Assembly (NCBI GenBank): GCA_905178155.1 | Contig: CAJINV010000008.1 | Location: 186,001 to 250,000 of the forward strand | From: Amoebophrya sp. A120 | Lineage: Eukaryota > Sar > Dinophyceae > Syndiniales > Amoebophryaceae | Length of the DNA stretch: 64,000 nt | Direction of reading: 5' to 3' | Shown here: piece after piece, positions 20,901 to 31,148 of the stretch | How positions within the stretch are numbered: the first letter of the stretch is position 1 | Layout of the letters: every line of letters begins with the position of its first letter | The notes under the pieces: generated by a model | What the model was told of the DNA's origin: nothing | Databases searched by the model: none | The model's input: only the letters and a program-made list of their open reading frames with translations | Position numbers and translations under genes: made by a program

Positions 20901-23885
20901 AGATCTCCACTGGCGACACCACCCGGCGGCAGTGGCCAGGTGGAAATCGGCTGCTCCTCTGGCGCCACGCAACTGGTTGCCGCACCATCGCTGCACACGG
21001 GGCTTGGCGATCCCAGAACAGAGAGTGACATGCAACTACCTGACGACTTGCTGAAGACGGTATCCGGGGACGGTGCGGGGGAGCAGATTGACGTTTTCTT
21101 GCTCGAAGACGATCTCGGGTTTGTGTTCGTCGTCGAGTTTGACTTACGATTCCATGAGGACCGTGCCACCGAGACGGAGACCGGGTCTGCAACGCTCTTA
21201 CTCGTGCAATCCAAAAATGTGGTTGGACTCACAGAATCGGGGTCCTGATAAGCGTATTCATTTTTCATGCAGAAGCAGGAGTCGTGACCCGTATGAGGGA
21301 GTAGAGGGAGGGAAGTGAAAACAAAAAATGTTGCTTGCGAGGTGAGGCAGGGCGAAGATGTTGACCATGCATTTTCCTGCACCAGAACACAAGCACTGAC
21401 TAGTACACGAAAATCATACATTATACTGTTCTTGTTCATTTACGATGATCATTACATCAATCTCGTCCTGATCCTACCGATACCATCAAAATGTGAATGA
21501 CGCACTAAAAACAAATGATCGGGGCGTTAAAAATCAAAATGAAGAAAACCATCGTAAGTACCTGGACGTGAGTCGCCGTCATTCGCTGGCAGTCAGGCAG
21601 CAGTCGTGTCTTCGAAGATGAAGCAGTAGACGCGTTGGCGGCGTTGCAGGGCTTTTTCAGGATCCGCCTGCGGCCAGAAGAGCTTCCGGGTGGTGCGGAC
21701 GAACCTTGTGGTGCTGTGCCTCCTGAACCTCCAGTCAGACTTCTGAGACTCGGTTTGGTTCCGCCAGCTGCGCCTGGTGCCGTGGGCGGCATGCCGAGCC
21801 CGTAGTTAGTGCTGGAACGTTTCTGGGTGGCGGTATCCCCGACGGCATGCCTGCTGAATGGAGCGAGCGGCGCTGCTGAGGTACCAGAGGTGCTTGTTCC
21901 ACCGTTGCCCGCTGGACTGGGCAATCCGCTCTGCAGTCTTTGTTGCAGGTGCAACAGCTCTGCTTCGCGGCAGAGCTTTTCTGTCAGAAGTGCCCTTGTC
22001 GTCTCCTGTTGTTGCTCTATTTTTTCGATCAAAATTTTCAAGCGAGCCTCCATCTCGCGCCCCTGCTCCGGCGGAATCCACTTGCTTTCGCGGGCAAGCT
22101 GGTGCCAATTGTTGCGATGCGCCGAACTTGTTGGAGGGGACAAGCCGAGCGGAGGCCTATTAGTTGCCTGCCCCGGAGGACAACGAAGATGCTGTGTGTG
22201 ATGATCTGGAAATTTGGCCCGCTCTATTCCTTGTGCGGCAACTCCCGACCACAGGTTTTTGCTCTTCCGAACCCGCTCGTGGTCCACGGGTGATGCTAGA
22301 TCACCAGCCACGTCCATGGGTGAAAAAATTCGGTCGGATGCGTCGTAGTTAAAACAACTTCCAAGCACCTCCGGTCGGGGCCTTAATTGGTGTCGATAGT
22401 CCTTGTCTTCGTCTACTTGGCCAGCACTCTCCTGCCGATGTTCTCTGCTACCTTGTTGCACATCCTCATCCAGCACACCCTCTTGCGCCTCGTCCTGATA
22501 GTGCTGTAGATCCGCCACGCGTCGGCGCCCTAATTCGTTGCCGACAGAAAAAGCTCCTTGCTGTTCCACCGCGGTCGTTGGCTTCTTGAAGGAAGCAGGC
22601 CTTCGAAGGTTCAGTATCGCTGTTGGTGTGCCGCCCGGGCTTCGCCGCGGCATCAACGTGCGCGTATTCAGCTCAATGGCCGAACTGCTCTTGCCCACTG
22701 TGGCATTATGGGGCTGCGGTGAGATCGTCTCCTGGCTAAAACCGGCTCCGTCAAATGTTAACGTCCGTCGCAGAACTGGAGGGCCAGGTCCACCTGCGGG
22801 AGTAGTTACAACATGATCTCCAATCCCACGTACAACTTGGTCCTGCGGATGCAGTTGCGAAGATGTAGTCCTCAAGGTGGCTCCTCGTGCTGGATCGATG
22901 CTCTTCCTGGGCTCCGGATATGCACTGCAAAAGTATCGTACTAGTATAAATTGCATTACAAATTTTCCCAAGAACAAAAATGCAGTTTGTCATGCTATTT
23001 CAGGTAGAAAATTGGATTTGTCATGCATATCTGTAATTACTACGAATACGATACTTTTGCACAGGATACCGGACTTCCGCGTCGCACAAATGTGGGCGGG
23101 CAGAAGAGCGGCGCGGCCGTACTGGTTTGATGTCCGCTGGCGGCCGTGGCTGAAACACCAGCATCTTCAGCACACTGATGTCGTGAGCCACTAAACGAAG
23201 AGCAAGACGGTGTTGATGATGTCGCAAACAGAGTGGCTGGTCGGGCGCCGGTTGGCTCAGTAGTTGTACCAATAGGTTCTTCTAAACGAGCTGCCATCAT
23301 TTTCCTGTCATCTTCTTGAACAACCAATGGGTCCGATAGCTGCGACGGCAGGCCGCCACTGAAACTCGGGGTCTTGCAGTCAAGGCTCAAATGCACCAAA
23401 TTATCCGTCTCTTCCGGCGACCCAACGGGGGCAGCTGCTACGGCAAGCGTGTTGTTTCTCGCCTGAAACGAAACCGGAGTTGTGGTCAGCGAAACAACAC
23501 CAACTCGGGCTGCCGCCGGTGTACTGCAACCGCTTGTCTGATGTGAGGCGGTCGCGGTTGAAAAAAACCTCAAAGGGGTTGGAACCGTACGCAACGCTGC
23601 TCTTGCACTGGCGGATGCAGAACTGTGAAGGGCCATGCTTTCGGACGATGCCGCCTCGATCCCGATGGAAGGGGCAGAGTGGTTCGCTCGCACTTGGTTA
23701 ATCGTTTCCACAGCGGATAGCCGGACAGAAGTTGAGCAACTTCCTCCTACTGCCCCAGACTGCGTTGGATTATGCTGCAAAGAGAGCTGCTTCATTGGCT
23801 GCTGTAGCAACATTTTTGGTATCGAGGAGGATGCAATTCCACCCGTTGCAGCAGGTCCCACGATTGGCGAACGCGCGGCGGACAT
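17902..23885 (-). CDS. Large Ser/Thr-rich disordered protein, ~1,580 aa, six exons
   Basis: Exons are 23885-23058, 22920-21562, 21244-19799, 19462-19070, 18844-18191 and 17964-17902; they total 4,743 nt, in frame. The middle three introns are GT-AG with phase-0 donors (CAG|GTACTT, CAG|GTACAA, CAA|GTACAT). The first and last introns are introner-like (separate entries). The protein starts MSAARSPIVGPAATGG and is almost entirely Ser/Thr/Pro/Ala-rich. One clear coiled coil lies in exon 2 (GREMEARLKILIEKIEQQQE, continuing ~25 residues), with a basic cluster RRRILKK shortly after. No enzymatic domain is recognised. Many SP/TP sites suggest a phosphoregulated scaffold, which is inference. The last exon depends on how intron 5 is cut: the direct-repeat rule gives ...LMTPYSCDLPEGR with stop at 17902, and an alternative frame gives ...DAIQLRLAGRKERG with stop near 17,867. 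Confidence 0.72.
17965..18190 (-). mobile_element. Introner-like element with ~35-bp imperfect TIRs (intron 5 of the Ser-rich gene)
   Basis: On the minus strand the exon ends ...ATGACG and the insert starts TTCTCAACTGTTACATTCTC. It ends ...GTAACAGTTGAGAATG plus ~15 nt, then GACG again. The two ends are inverted copies over roughly 35 bp with a few mismatches and a 2-nt indel; the left end is itself a tandem duplication of a 15-bp unit. GACG flanks both sides. Inside are GCATGACAAA (18050-18059) and related TTTGTGATGC / TTGCATTGC strings shared with other introns. GT-AG boundaries do not fit. Confidence 0.65.
22921..23057 (-). mobile_element. Introner element, family 1, copy B (intron 1 of the Ser-rich gene)
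   Basis: The minus-strand exon ends ...TCCTGTGCA and the insert begins AAAGTATCGTATTCG. It ends ACTAGTACGATACTTTTGCA, then GTGCA, and the exon resumes TATCCGGAG. AAAGTATCGTA and TACGATACTTT are inverted copies, and GTGCA is a 5-bp direct repeat. Excising 137 bp restores ...SPVSCA|YPEPRKSID in frame. Two TTTGTCATGC motifs occur inside (22986-22995, 23017-23026, plus strand). The termini match the ankyrin-gene intron at 3844-4081, so the two belong to one family. No GT-AG placement preserves the frame. Confidence 0.8.
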
Positions 23886-24694
23886 GAGCGGACGAAACGA
23901 AAAATGTAATAACTAGTGATCGGCTCTACCAGGTTGGCGTCGTGGGGAAACGACGCACAAGCAGATAATTCAGGATCTCAATATAGCAGCGCCTCGCGCT
24001 CATTGCAAGGAGCTATATAGTAAGACGAACATGAAGAGCAGACACAATCTTTTTCGTAGATCTTAAAGGAAGTTCCGTCTACTACCTGATTCGTAAATAA
24101 ACACACAATGATTTTTACTACACAATCTTCATGATTCGCGATGCATCTTGCTATTACTATTGGAAACAACTACGACGCCCTCTATTTTATTCGTGTTTCG
24201 TGGAACACCTGGCCTGTGCAAAAACAGTTCTCTGCTGTTTCGCACGGCATGATTGGGCGACTATCTCAGGCATGAGAGTGAGAGCATACGTCAGGAAGGC
24301 AGCCATCGCGCTCCCTGGTCGAGGTTGTCTTTATTTTTCCTTGTCGTAACGTTTTAAAAATTCCTAGGCAATCCTCCAGCACCCGATCGCTTTAGTGCTC
24401 TTGATCTGTAGCGCAGACTTCGATAAAGGTTCACTTCTGAACTTTTGAGTTCATCTTCACCGTCGACAACGATTTTTCGGAGACGTGCCTTTCGACGCCG
24501 AACAAGAAGCAGTGTCCTACTGGATGTACGACGAAGGTCGTTGTGAGTGCGATCTGGGTAAAATCGTCCTCATATGGTGAGCCTCGGTGTCAGTGTAGCA
24601 GTCAAAGTCCTTGTGCAAAAGAAACGCACACCAATTCTTATTCGCTTGTTGTGTATTTTTGAATCAAAGCGCCGGCACCACCAGCTGCTTCGAG
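23886..24694. other. Intergenic, 0.8 kb, no supported gene
   Basis: This lies between the start of the Ser-rich gene and the proteasome gene stop. Only short unsupported ORFs occur (for example 24131-24349 plus, 23978-24169 minus). No repeats were noticed. Confidence 0.45.
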
Positions 24695-25771
24695 CTACTT
24701 TTTCTCCGCCTGCTCCGCATCCTCCTTTGCCCTGGCATCGGTGATGATCTTTTCCACCTTCTTCACTGGCACCCGCTCATACTTCACCTTTCCCGTTTCT
24801 GGATGCTTAGTGATCAGCGCCATCTCGTACTTCTCCGGGTCCGGGGTGGTAGTGTCGCCGTTCTTAATGATGACCTTCCCAATCAACGCTTTCACTGCGG
24901 CGTCCGACATGTCCTCTGCTTTCCAATCCTGCTTCAGTGTCGAGTTCGTCATGGGATTATCCCAACTGCCAATCGAATGCGCTCGCCATCCGTCGTATTT
25001 CCCCGCTGGATCGGACTGGTACAATTGAAAACCGAAGTGCTTGTCGTACCTGCAAAGGAATAGGTGGTAAAGTGTGTGTGTGTGTGTGTGAGCCCCCACT
25101 GCATGTAAAGTTGCGTAGGTGTTAGGTGAGGGAATGAACACAAGCATGTTGTACAAGCTTCTTTGATAGTTTTTCTTTTTACACTACGAAACGAAAATAA
25201 TAGCAGCTGTTTGCTGGATGGTGATGCAGGACCTGAGCAAAAGAAATCTGCCAAAAAATGGATCGAGCTGGCATCATAGACTTGAGAGTGAGAAAGTGAA
25301 AGAGAGACAAAAAACGTATAGCTCAAAGCTTGTATAAGTATATGTTGTAAGAACTTACCCTGCGAAGAGGAAGGAAACGCCGAAGGGGCGGAGGCCACCA
25401 AACTGGGTGTACCCCTGCTTGAAGTCACACAAGTGGACAACCAACTGCTCAACCGGGATCGGCTCTCCGTAGCGGTACAAGTACTGTTGGGCATAGAGGC
25501 GGAGCTTAGCAATCAGGGTGTTTGCGTCGGAGGTAAGTCCCGCGACCGCGCAACAGATGTGGTCGTCGATTTCGAAAATTTTCTCGGGCTGCTTGGCTTG
25601 GTCGAGCAATTTGGACGACGTTTTCTTCTCGCCCACCAGCGCAACGCAGTCCTTTCCCAAAACTCCCAGCGCCGGCCCCGCAGCTTTTGTCGCTTCGATC
25701 GCATACTCCACCTGAAACAGCCGCCCCGCGGTGTTAAAGGTCGTCGTTTGCTTGTCGTACCGGTTCGACAT
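24695..25771 (-). CDS. PSMA4: 20S proteasome subunit alpha type-4 (alpha3), 255 aa, two exons
   Basis: This is a structural alpha subunit of the outer ring of the 20S proteasome; it is non-catalytic. Exons 25771-25359 and 25049-24695 total 768 nt. The intron is GT-AG (GG|GTAAGT ... TTTGCAG|G). The N-terminus MSNRYDKQTTTFNTAGRLFQ carries the alpha-subunit signature and the Tyr/Asp/Arg-containing gate region. YGEPIPVEQLVVHLCDFKQG, TQFGGLRPFGVS and the exon-2 block YDKHFGFQLYQSDPAGKYDG are diagnostic of alpha-4 rather than other alpha subunits. The length matches the family (~250-260 aa). The C-terminal Lys/Glu-rich tail (AKEDAEQAEKK) is also typical. The intron contains a GT dinucleotide tract at 25072-25090. 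Identification is secure. Confidence 0.97.
25072..25090. repeat. (GT)n microsatellite
   Basis: A perfect GT/TG dinucleotide tract of about 9.5 units lies inside the proteasome alpha-4 intron, close to its acceptor on the minus strand (where it reads CA). Confidence 0.9.
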
Positions 25772-26779
25772 CTTTGTCTTTCTGCTTCCAAAACTTCAAC
25801 ACCGATGATGTCAAACAGAAGTTATTTGATACGCATAAAAGACTGACAATGGGAATAGCTTGGCTGTGTTCATGTATAAAAATACTGTAGTACACTGCTA
25901 GGGAGGGTGGAGAGGAAGAAAGACTCAGGGCAGTCTCATTTCAACAGCGATAATAGATTCAAACATTAGGATAAGACAGGAAGAATAGGAACATTGCGCA
26001 ACAAAAATGTAAGAGAATGTAGAAGTTTCTGACTGTTTCTGTTTTTGGTTACAAATGGTCGACCGGATGCACAAGTCGGTGTCGGAAGTCAAAGTAATTA
26101 AGTCTCAACAAGTTCTTCATGAACAAAATGCGCGTGTCCTCTGCTGCGGCACTCTATACCGCAAGCGGGTGTAAGACGAACTGTACGGTTAATTAGGATA
26201 AGATTGGTGGTGCTGATCCTCATCCTTCTTTCAGATCATCGTGAGCAGCATAACCATATGTGAATGTAATAAGGATATGTAGAGTGGAGATCTTGTTCAG
26301 CTGCAGGCGCATCTACATCTATTGAGGCTCTGGAACATCTTGTGGCTTTGTTCGAAGGTCACGCGCCCCTGCGGTCGTATCATGTTTTCATCATGATCAA
26401 CATGAAGTCGAGTTTTATTTGTTCAAGTTACGTCAAGACGGACACGGAGTGGCCCTGTTGTAGCGCTCGTGCTCGTCTTTCTTAGTATCAAGTTTCTATC
26501 TTTCTCGTTGCGTCAAGAAATATCATGTATGTGGAGGACATAGGAGAAGTCATGTTCTCCTTGGTGCAGCCCGTATTTTGCTCTTTCGGTAAAAGCTTTA
26601 TGGCTGGCGTCTCTTTGTATACTTACCGGTCGTAGGCCTAGGTTCTCAAATCGGCAGGGGAGTCAAAGTGATGGTACTGATACGTTGAACTTGAACAAAG
26701 TGAAATCGGACGCTAAGATAGAAGTTGATGTTGATGTGAATGTCGATGTTGTAATAAAAAATCTCATTAATTTTCTACT
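25772..26779. other. Intergenic, 1.0 kb, no supported gene
   Basis: AT-rich with no ORF longer than ~60 codons except the tail of the neighbouring gene. It holds the upstream region of the proteasome gene. I see no repeat or RNA gene. Confidence 0.45.
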
Positions 26780-29152
26780 TCACCAAAGGCAATCTTCGTA
26801 TGCGTCGGCGCGCAAATCCGGCGACAAACATTCACTGTCGACCCAGGTCTCGATGTAGTAACCACCAGAAAGTTCAAGCGCACTGGTATGAAAACCTTCA
26901 AGAAATGTTGCTTCATCTTTTTGTGTTTCCATCCATCGGTTTCATCATCAGACAAGCAAAAGCACCATGAAGTGGAGGGTTGAAAGGAACGTTACGTACT
27001 AGCAGCTGCTTTGTAAAATGAATTTTGAAACTGAAAGTGAAACGGAAAGCTTGAGGAGAGGAAGCAAGCAAACAACTTCGGCACACACAGGAAGTGAAAA
27101 ATCGAATGCCAAGAAGATTGGTTGCAATCACAACAACTCCAAGAATGTTCTATGTTCGTATATCATGTCCTCAAAAGTACCTCCTGCCCCTCCGTGAGCT
27201 TCCTCCTACGCTGCCGGCGCAGCTGCTGCGGCCGCGGTCTTCGATGCAGTCTTCCAGGGGCACCCTGTTGGTCGTGAGGAGCTCTTCAAGGCCACATGTT
27301 GGTTTAGCTCTCGAACAAATACCGTGGAACTGGCGCCAACTAGCGTAGTCGAATACCATTTTTCGTTCACTTGCACTTCGATTGGCGTCTAGTTTATGCA
27401 ACAGTCAATCCTACTCGGGAGTTGGAGTTGCACTTCTACGGCAGTCTGGATGAACTTTAAGAAAACACTTTTTTTTCCGAAATGGATCGAGGTACTTCAT
27501 GACAAGAGCGGGACGACACGACCAATTGCCACAAATGCTGCACCACAAGCTGCGCAAGTACCCATTTAAAAATCTTGTTAGTTTTTTCGATTTTTTTTTG
27601 AATTTTCATATGCTCAACACAGCAGTGTTTATATGGCGTGTCGGCTAACGCGCAACTCCGACCATGTAAGAAATAGTGGCTTCGTTTGATACGCATGCCG
27701 ATGTTGGTGATACCGACAGGAGGGGCCATCCCCTGTGGGGCGGCCATGAAATTGAAGGGCCCATTGTTGCTGCTCGACGAAAGTGAAGAAACAGCCGCTG
27801 GAGTGGTGGTTGTCGACGCGATCGGGCGAGTTTGTAGCGGGGTTCCCGCAGAGGATGACCCACTCCCGGTCGCGAGCTGTGGCGCTGCTATGGTCGGGCT
27901 TACCATGGGCTTGATCAAGGTCGTTTTCACCATGGTGCAGTCATCCTTTCTAAACTGCTGACCGTGTTCCGACACGACGTGCTGTCCGTCTTTGCTCAAG
28001 TACCTGATGCGATGGTGATGGCAGACGCAGAAATGAACATTGCACATCATGACCGAACCTGTACGCAGGGGAGGAAGAAAATGAATCTCATCAATTTGTC
28101 ATGCGTGGGAATTTTGGGCGACGTGCACGTGGTGGCATCATGCATACATAGTTGTACAGTCACCATGTTATTCTCCAATTTCAACTACAAAGTAAAGGAA
28201 GTATACCCTTTGATTTTGCTGTCCCGCCCTTTTACCAACCATGTTGACATCAAGCTCTTGCCTTGTATCGTTGGAACCTGCAATGCTGATGGCTGCTGCA
28301 GCGTCAGTCCCGCCGGCTGCTGCATCTTGATGAAGAATTCGTATACCAGAGTTAGATCGCAAGGACACTATGACGATTGCTATTAGAGTACAAAAATGCA
28401 CATACAGCTTCTGATCCTGCTAAATGTCCACACTCACTAGACGACGACTATAATTGCGCACGTTGATGAAGAAGAAGATAGCTGCAAGTGTACTATCATC
28501 TGGTGCTTACGCTTAGTGGTCGTGGATTTCGTAGCCTGTAGCGAAAGAGCATTTCTCCATCAATAAATTGGATTGCACGCTGCGAAGCAACGCTAATGCC
28601 TTCGATATTAGCTCCAATCCGGACCAGCGATGGGGGACGACAGCGAACCTATAGCCCTCTGCCATGTTCCAGTTCTACAAGAGTGAAAGTTTTTGTCGTT
28701 CACTGTCACTCATACTGGTAGTTACTCTTACTTGGACAGCTTACCTTTCTTTTTTCTTGTTATTATACGGAGCTGCTGCACATACCTGGAGCACTGGAGC
28801 ACATCAAAAGACACAAACTCGAAGAAGCGTCTCCTAAAGCGGACGCGCGCAACACAGATTCGCAGCGGCACGGGCAGCTATGTAGAAAATGAAATTTTTG
28901 TTCTTAGGAGAAGGAGAACAAGAAGCCCTAAAGAATACACCCGCTACGTCCGCCAGACAGATGACAGCTGCTAGTTGAGATTGAGTAATCAAGTAAAGGT
29001 AAACGCCGTTCTTCTTCTTTCTACAAGAAAAAACATACGACAAGTGGCCGCGCGCCAAACAATCAAAAGAAACAGGAACGCTCTCTCACCTTTTCCGAAC
29101 GAGCCATGACATTATGTAGTTCTTCATGGCCGCGCTCCGTGATATCAGTCAT
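26780..29152 (-). CDS. Unknown protein, 327 aa, six exons
   Basis: Exons are 29152-29090, 28648-28511, 28367-28207, 28003-27693, 27388-27181 and 26882-26780; they total 984 nt, in frame, and all introns are GT-AG. The protein begins MTDITERGHEELHNVMARSE. Exon 2 gives VRIGANIEGISVASQRAIQF, exon 3 CPCDLTLVYEFFIKMQQPAG, exon 4 a Ser/Thr/Pro-rich linker, and exons 5-6 KMVFDYASWRQFHGICSRAK and ALELSGGYYIETWVDSECL. The mixture of folded-looking exons around a disordered linker and consistent phases argue for a real gene, but I recognise no family. Intron 3 (28004-28206) holds a TTTGTCATGC motif (28095-28104). Alternative reading frames of exons 2 and 3 give shorter ORFs, so individual frames could be wrong. 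Confidence 0.58.
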
Positions 29153-29327
29153 GATGCAGTATGTTGATGTTCTTCCGCGTTTCTTTCCATGATCTGGCAC
29201 CATAGAGGATGTAACCATAGCATCGATGTCAGCCTCAGTGTAAGGAACCGCAAATCATGCTGCAGAGACAGACACTCGGCTGGAGGTGGTCATGCACGTG
29301 TTCACTTCTTGTTCTCCCGATAACAAC

Positions 29328-30781
29328 TTACAATTCGTTCCTTGCCGACGCTTGTTCCTTTTGTTTTTTCAGCATTGCGTAGTACTCAACCAGGATTTTC
29401 CAGCCTTCTGGGTGCATGAAGCCATCCGGCGGGGTTTCGCCCGCTGCGGCAAGCGCGCGCATTTTGGTCCCACTAATGGAAACGAAGTCGTCTTTCCTCT
29501 TGGGGTCGAAGAACCGCATCTCCCGAACGGTTTTATCGTAGGCGGCGAACTGGAAGGGCACGATGGTCATGTCAAACTTGGGGTTCATCTTCAGCATCAT
29601 CTGTCCGTGCCAGGCTGAATACGCGTCGTCTTTTGTCCGCGGGTGCTTCATACCGGCCGGATCCCGTCCTACGATGTAGTGGGTGGCCCCCACTTTTTGT
29701 CGCGCGAGTGCGTGCCATTGCACCTCACGAGGGCCTGCGTACAGCATCGGACTCGGGAAAATCGACAGCAAAGTTTTCAGCTCATCTCCGAAAACTCTGT
29801 TCTCTAGAAGCTTCTCGTGCTGTCGCATGCGCCACGAAAGTGGAACCTAAAAATAAATGTTGGTGGTCTCAGTCGCTTTCATTATCATTGTCGTTGAAAG
29901 GTACTAGCATAGCCCTTCTACGACCATGATTCTGTTTCAGTTTCAGATGAACAACTGAGCTAAAGTGAATAAACATTATTCTACAAAAACAAATCTATGT
30001 GTACGTCATCCTCTTTTGTCCAGCCGCCAAGGGGATTGATCCACAGGAGCGGGTTCTTGTAGCCCTCGGAAACCAGTTGGCGGTGCGTGTCTTTCATAAG
30101 AAGCGCGTGCCCGTTGTGGATTGGGTTTCGCAGCTGAAACACGAAGACCGCGTCATGCTCCTTGAACACGTGACGAATTTGCGTCGGCGTTAGCCGGTAC
30201 TTGTCGAGCCCATCGCCCCGCGGCCAACTTTCCTGCAGCACTTCCAGGTCGCCTCCGCAAAGGTTTTTCGTCGCGGCCGGTCGAATCCAGCTCTCCACGT
30301 ACGGGTAGTCGTTTTCTATCAAGCCAAACGTCCGTGCGATGCGCTCCTCGACCCGGTGCTCGAACACCTGCACGTTGCGCAATATCGCTACGGGTTTCGG
30401 TTCTGCTGCGTCAACGTCTTTCTTAAACGCGTACCGGAGGCCCAGCGTCGGGTCGCTTGCAGTTTTCTCCCAGCCGACCGGAAGGTCGCAGGTGAGCACG
30501 ATGGGCACCGGCGGATCCTGGTGGTGCAGCGACTTCAAATATTGCTTTTCATTCATGAACCCTCCCAGGTCACTGGCCCAGCCCTGCGCGAGCACCTCAA
30601 GCCATTCCGCCTCTTCGTCGGTCAGTGTCTGCTTCTTCTCCACCTGAGCAAAACGTTGCAGGAACTTTTCAGGGTCGTCCGTTATGATCGAGGTTCGGGA
30701 TAGCCCGCTGACTAGCTGCACCTGCTCCAGTAGTGACGCACCGAGGCACAGCACTTGCCACCTCATTGGGGTCGTCAACAT
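29328..30781 (-). CDS. sat: ATP sulfurylase, 431 aa, two exons
   Basis: Sulfate adenylyltransferase makes APS and pyrophosphate from ATP and sulfate, the first step of sulfate activation. Exons 30781-30005 and 29846-29328 total 1,296 nt. The intron is GAC|GTACAC ... TTTTTAG|GTT and joins GGWTKEDD to VPLSWRMRQHEKLL. Visible features are an N-terminal PUA-like domain (DLGGFMNEKQYL), the nucleotide-binding QLRNPIHNGHALLM motif with His222 and His225, LLWINPLGGWTK, SIFPSPMLYAGPREVQWHA, YIVGRDPAG and the ISGTKMR loop. The length fits a stand-alone enzyme: there is no APS-kinase domain after the catalytic part. The N-terminal ~25 residues are mildly hydrophobic and could be a targeting signal. The C-terminus ends ARNEL. 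Only 175 bp separate its stop from the next gene start. Confidence 0.96.
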
Positions 30782-30815
30782 CCCGTGACGGTGTCGAGGA
30801 CAACGACGAGGTCGA

Positions 30816-30836
30816 CTGTCCAGGAAAAAAAAATCA
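30816..30836 (-). promoter_or_regulatory. Candidate 5'-UTR splice (spliced-leader) acceptor for ATP sulfurylase
   Basis: On the minus strand a run of T followed by CCTGGACAG ends 34 nt before the ATP sulfurylase ATG. No coding exon is visible upstream in a compatible frame. In dinoflagellate-type nuclei such an acceptor would receive the trans-spliced leader, which is the inference here; an ordinary 5'-UTR intron is the alternative. Confidence 0.35.
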
Positions 30837-31148
30837 AATATCAGTACAGCAAAGAGTCATAGCATGTCTCCACTTTGAGAACGTGATCGCTTTTTTTCCT
30901 TGTGCTGTTTTGGTGCGCTAACGACGAACCTGGCGGAACAGAGAAAGGCGACGAGGAAAGCGAAACAAGCTGCTGCATATACCATAAACATAAACGAAAG
31001 CCGCACTTGATAAACTATCTTGATAACTACTTATCGCATGCGATAAGCGTATTTTTTGTTCACTTTCGGCACTATTGTCGCTGTTTTTTTGGGAAACGTT
31101 TTCTACATCATTCTTTTTACTTAGTCATAGACCTGGTTCGAGAGTCGC
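30837..31148. other. Intergenic, 0.3 kb, no supported gene
   Basis: A short AT-leaning spacer between the ATP sulfurylase 5' end and the stop of the pseudouridine synthase gene. Nothing recognisable was seen. Confidence 0.5.

Noticed and set aside
20724-21248. 174-aa plus-strand ORF opposite the Ser-rich gene
   Set aside because: Antisense of a Ser-rich coding exon, with no start context or domain.
28500-28665. 50-codon ORF starting MAEGYRFAVVPHRW
   Set aside because: An alternative frame beginning at a good acceptor gives a more protein-like exon that phases correctly with the neighbouring exons.
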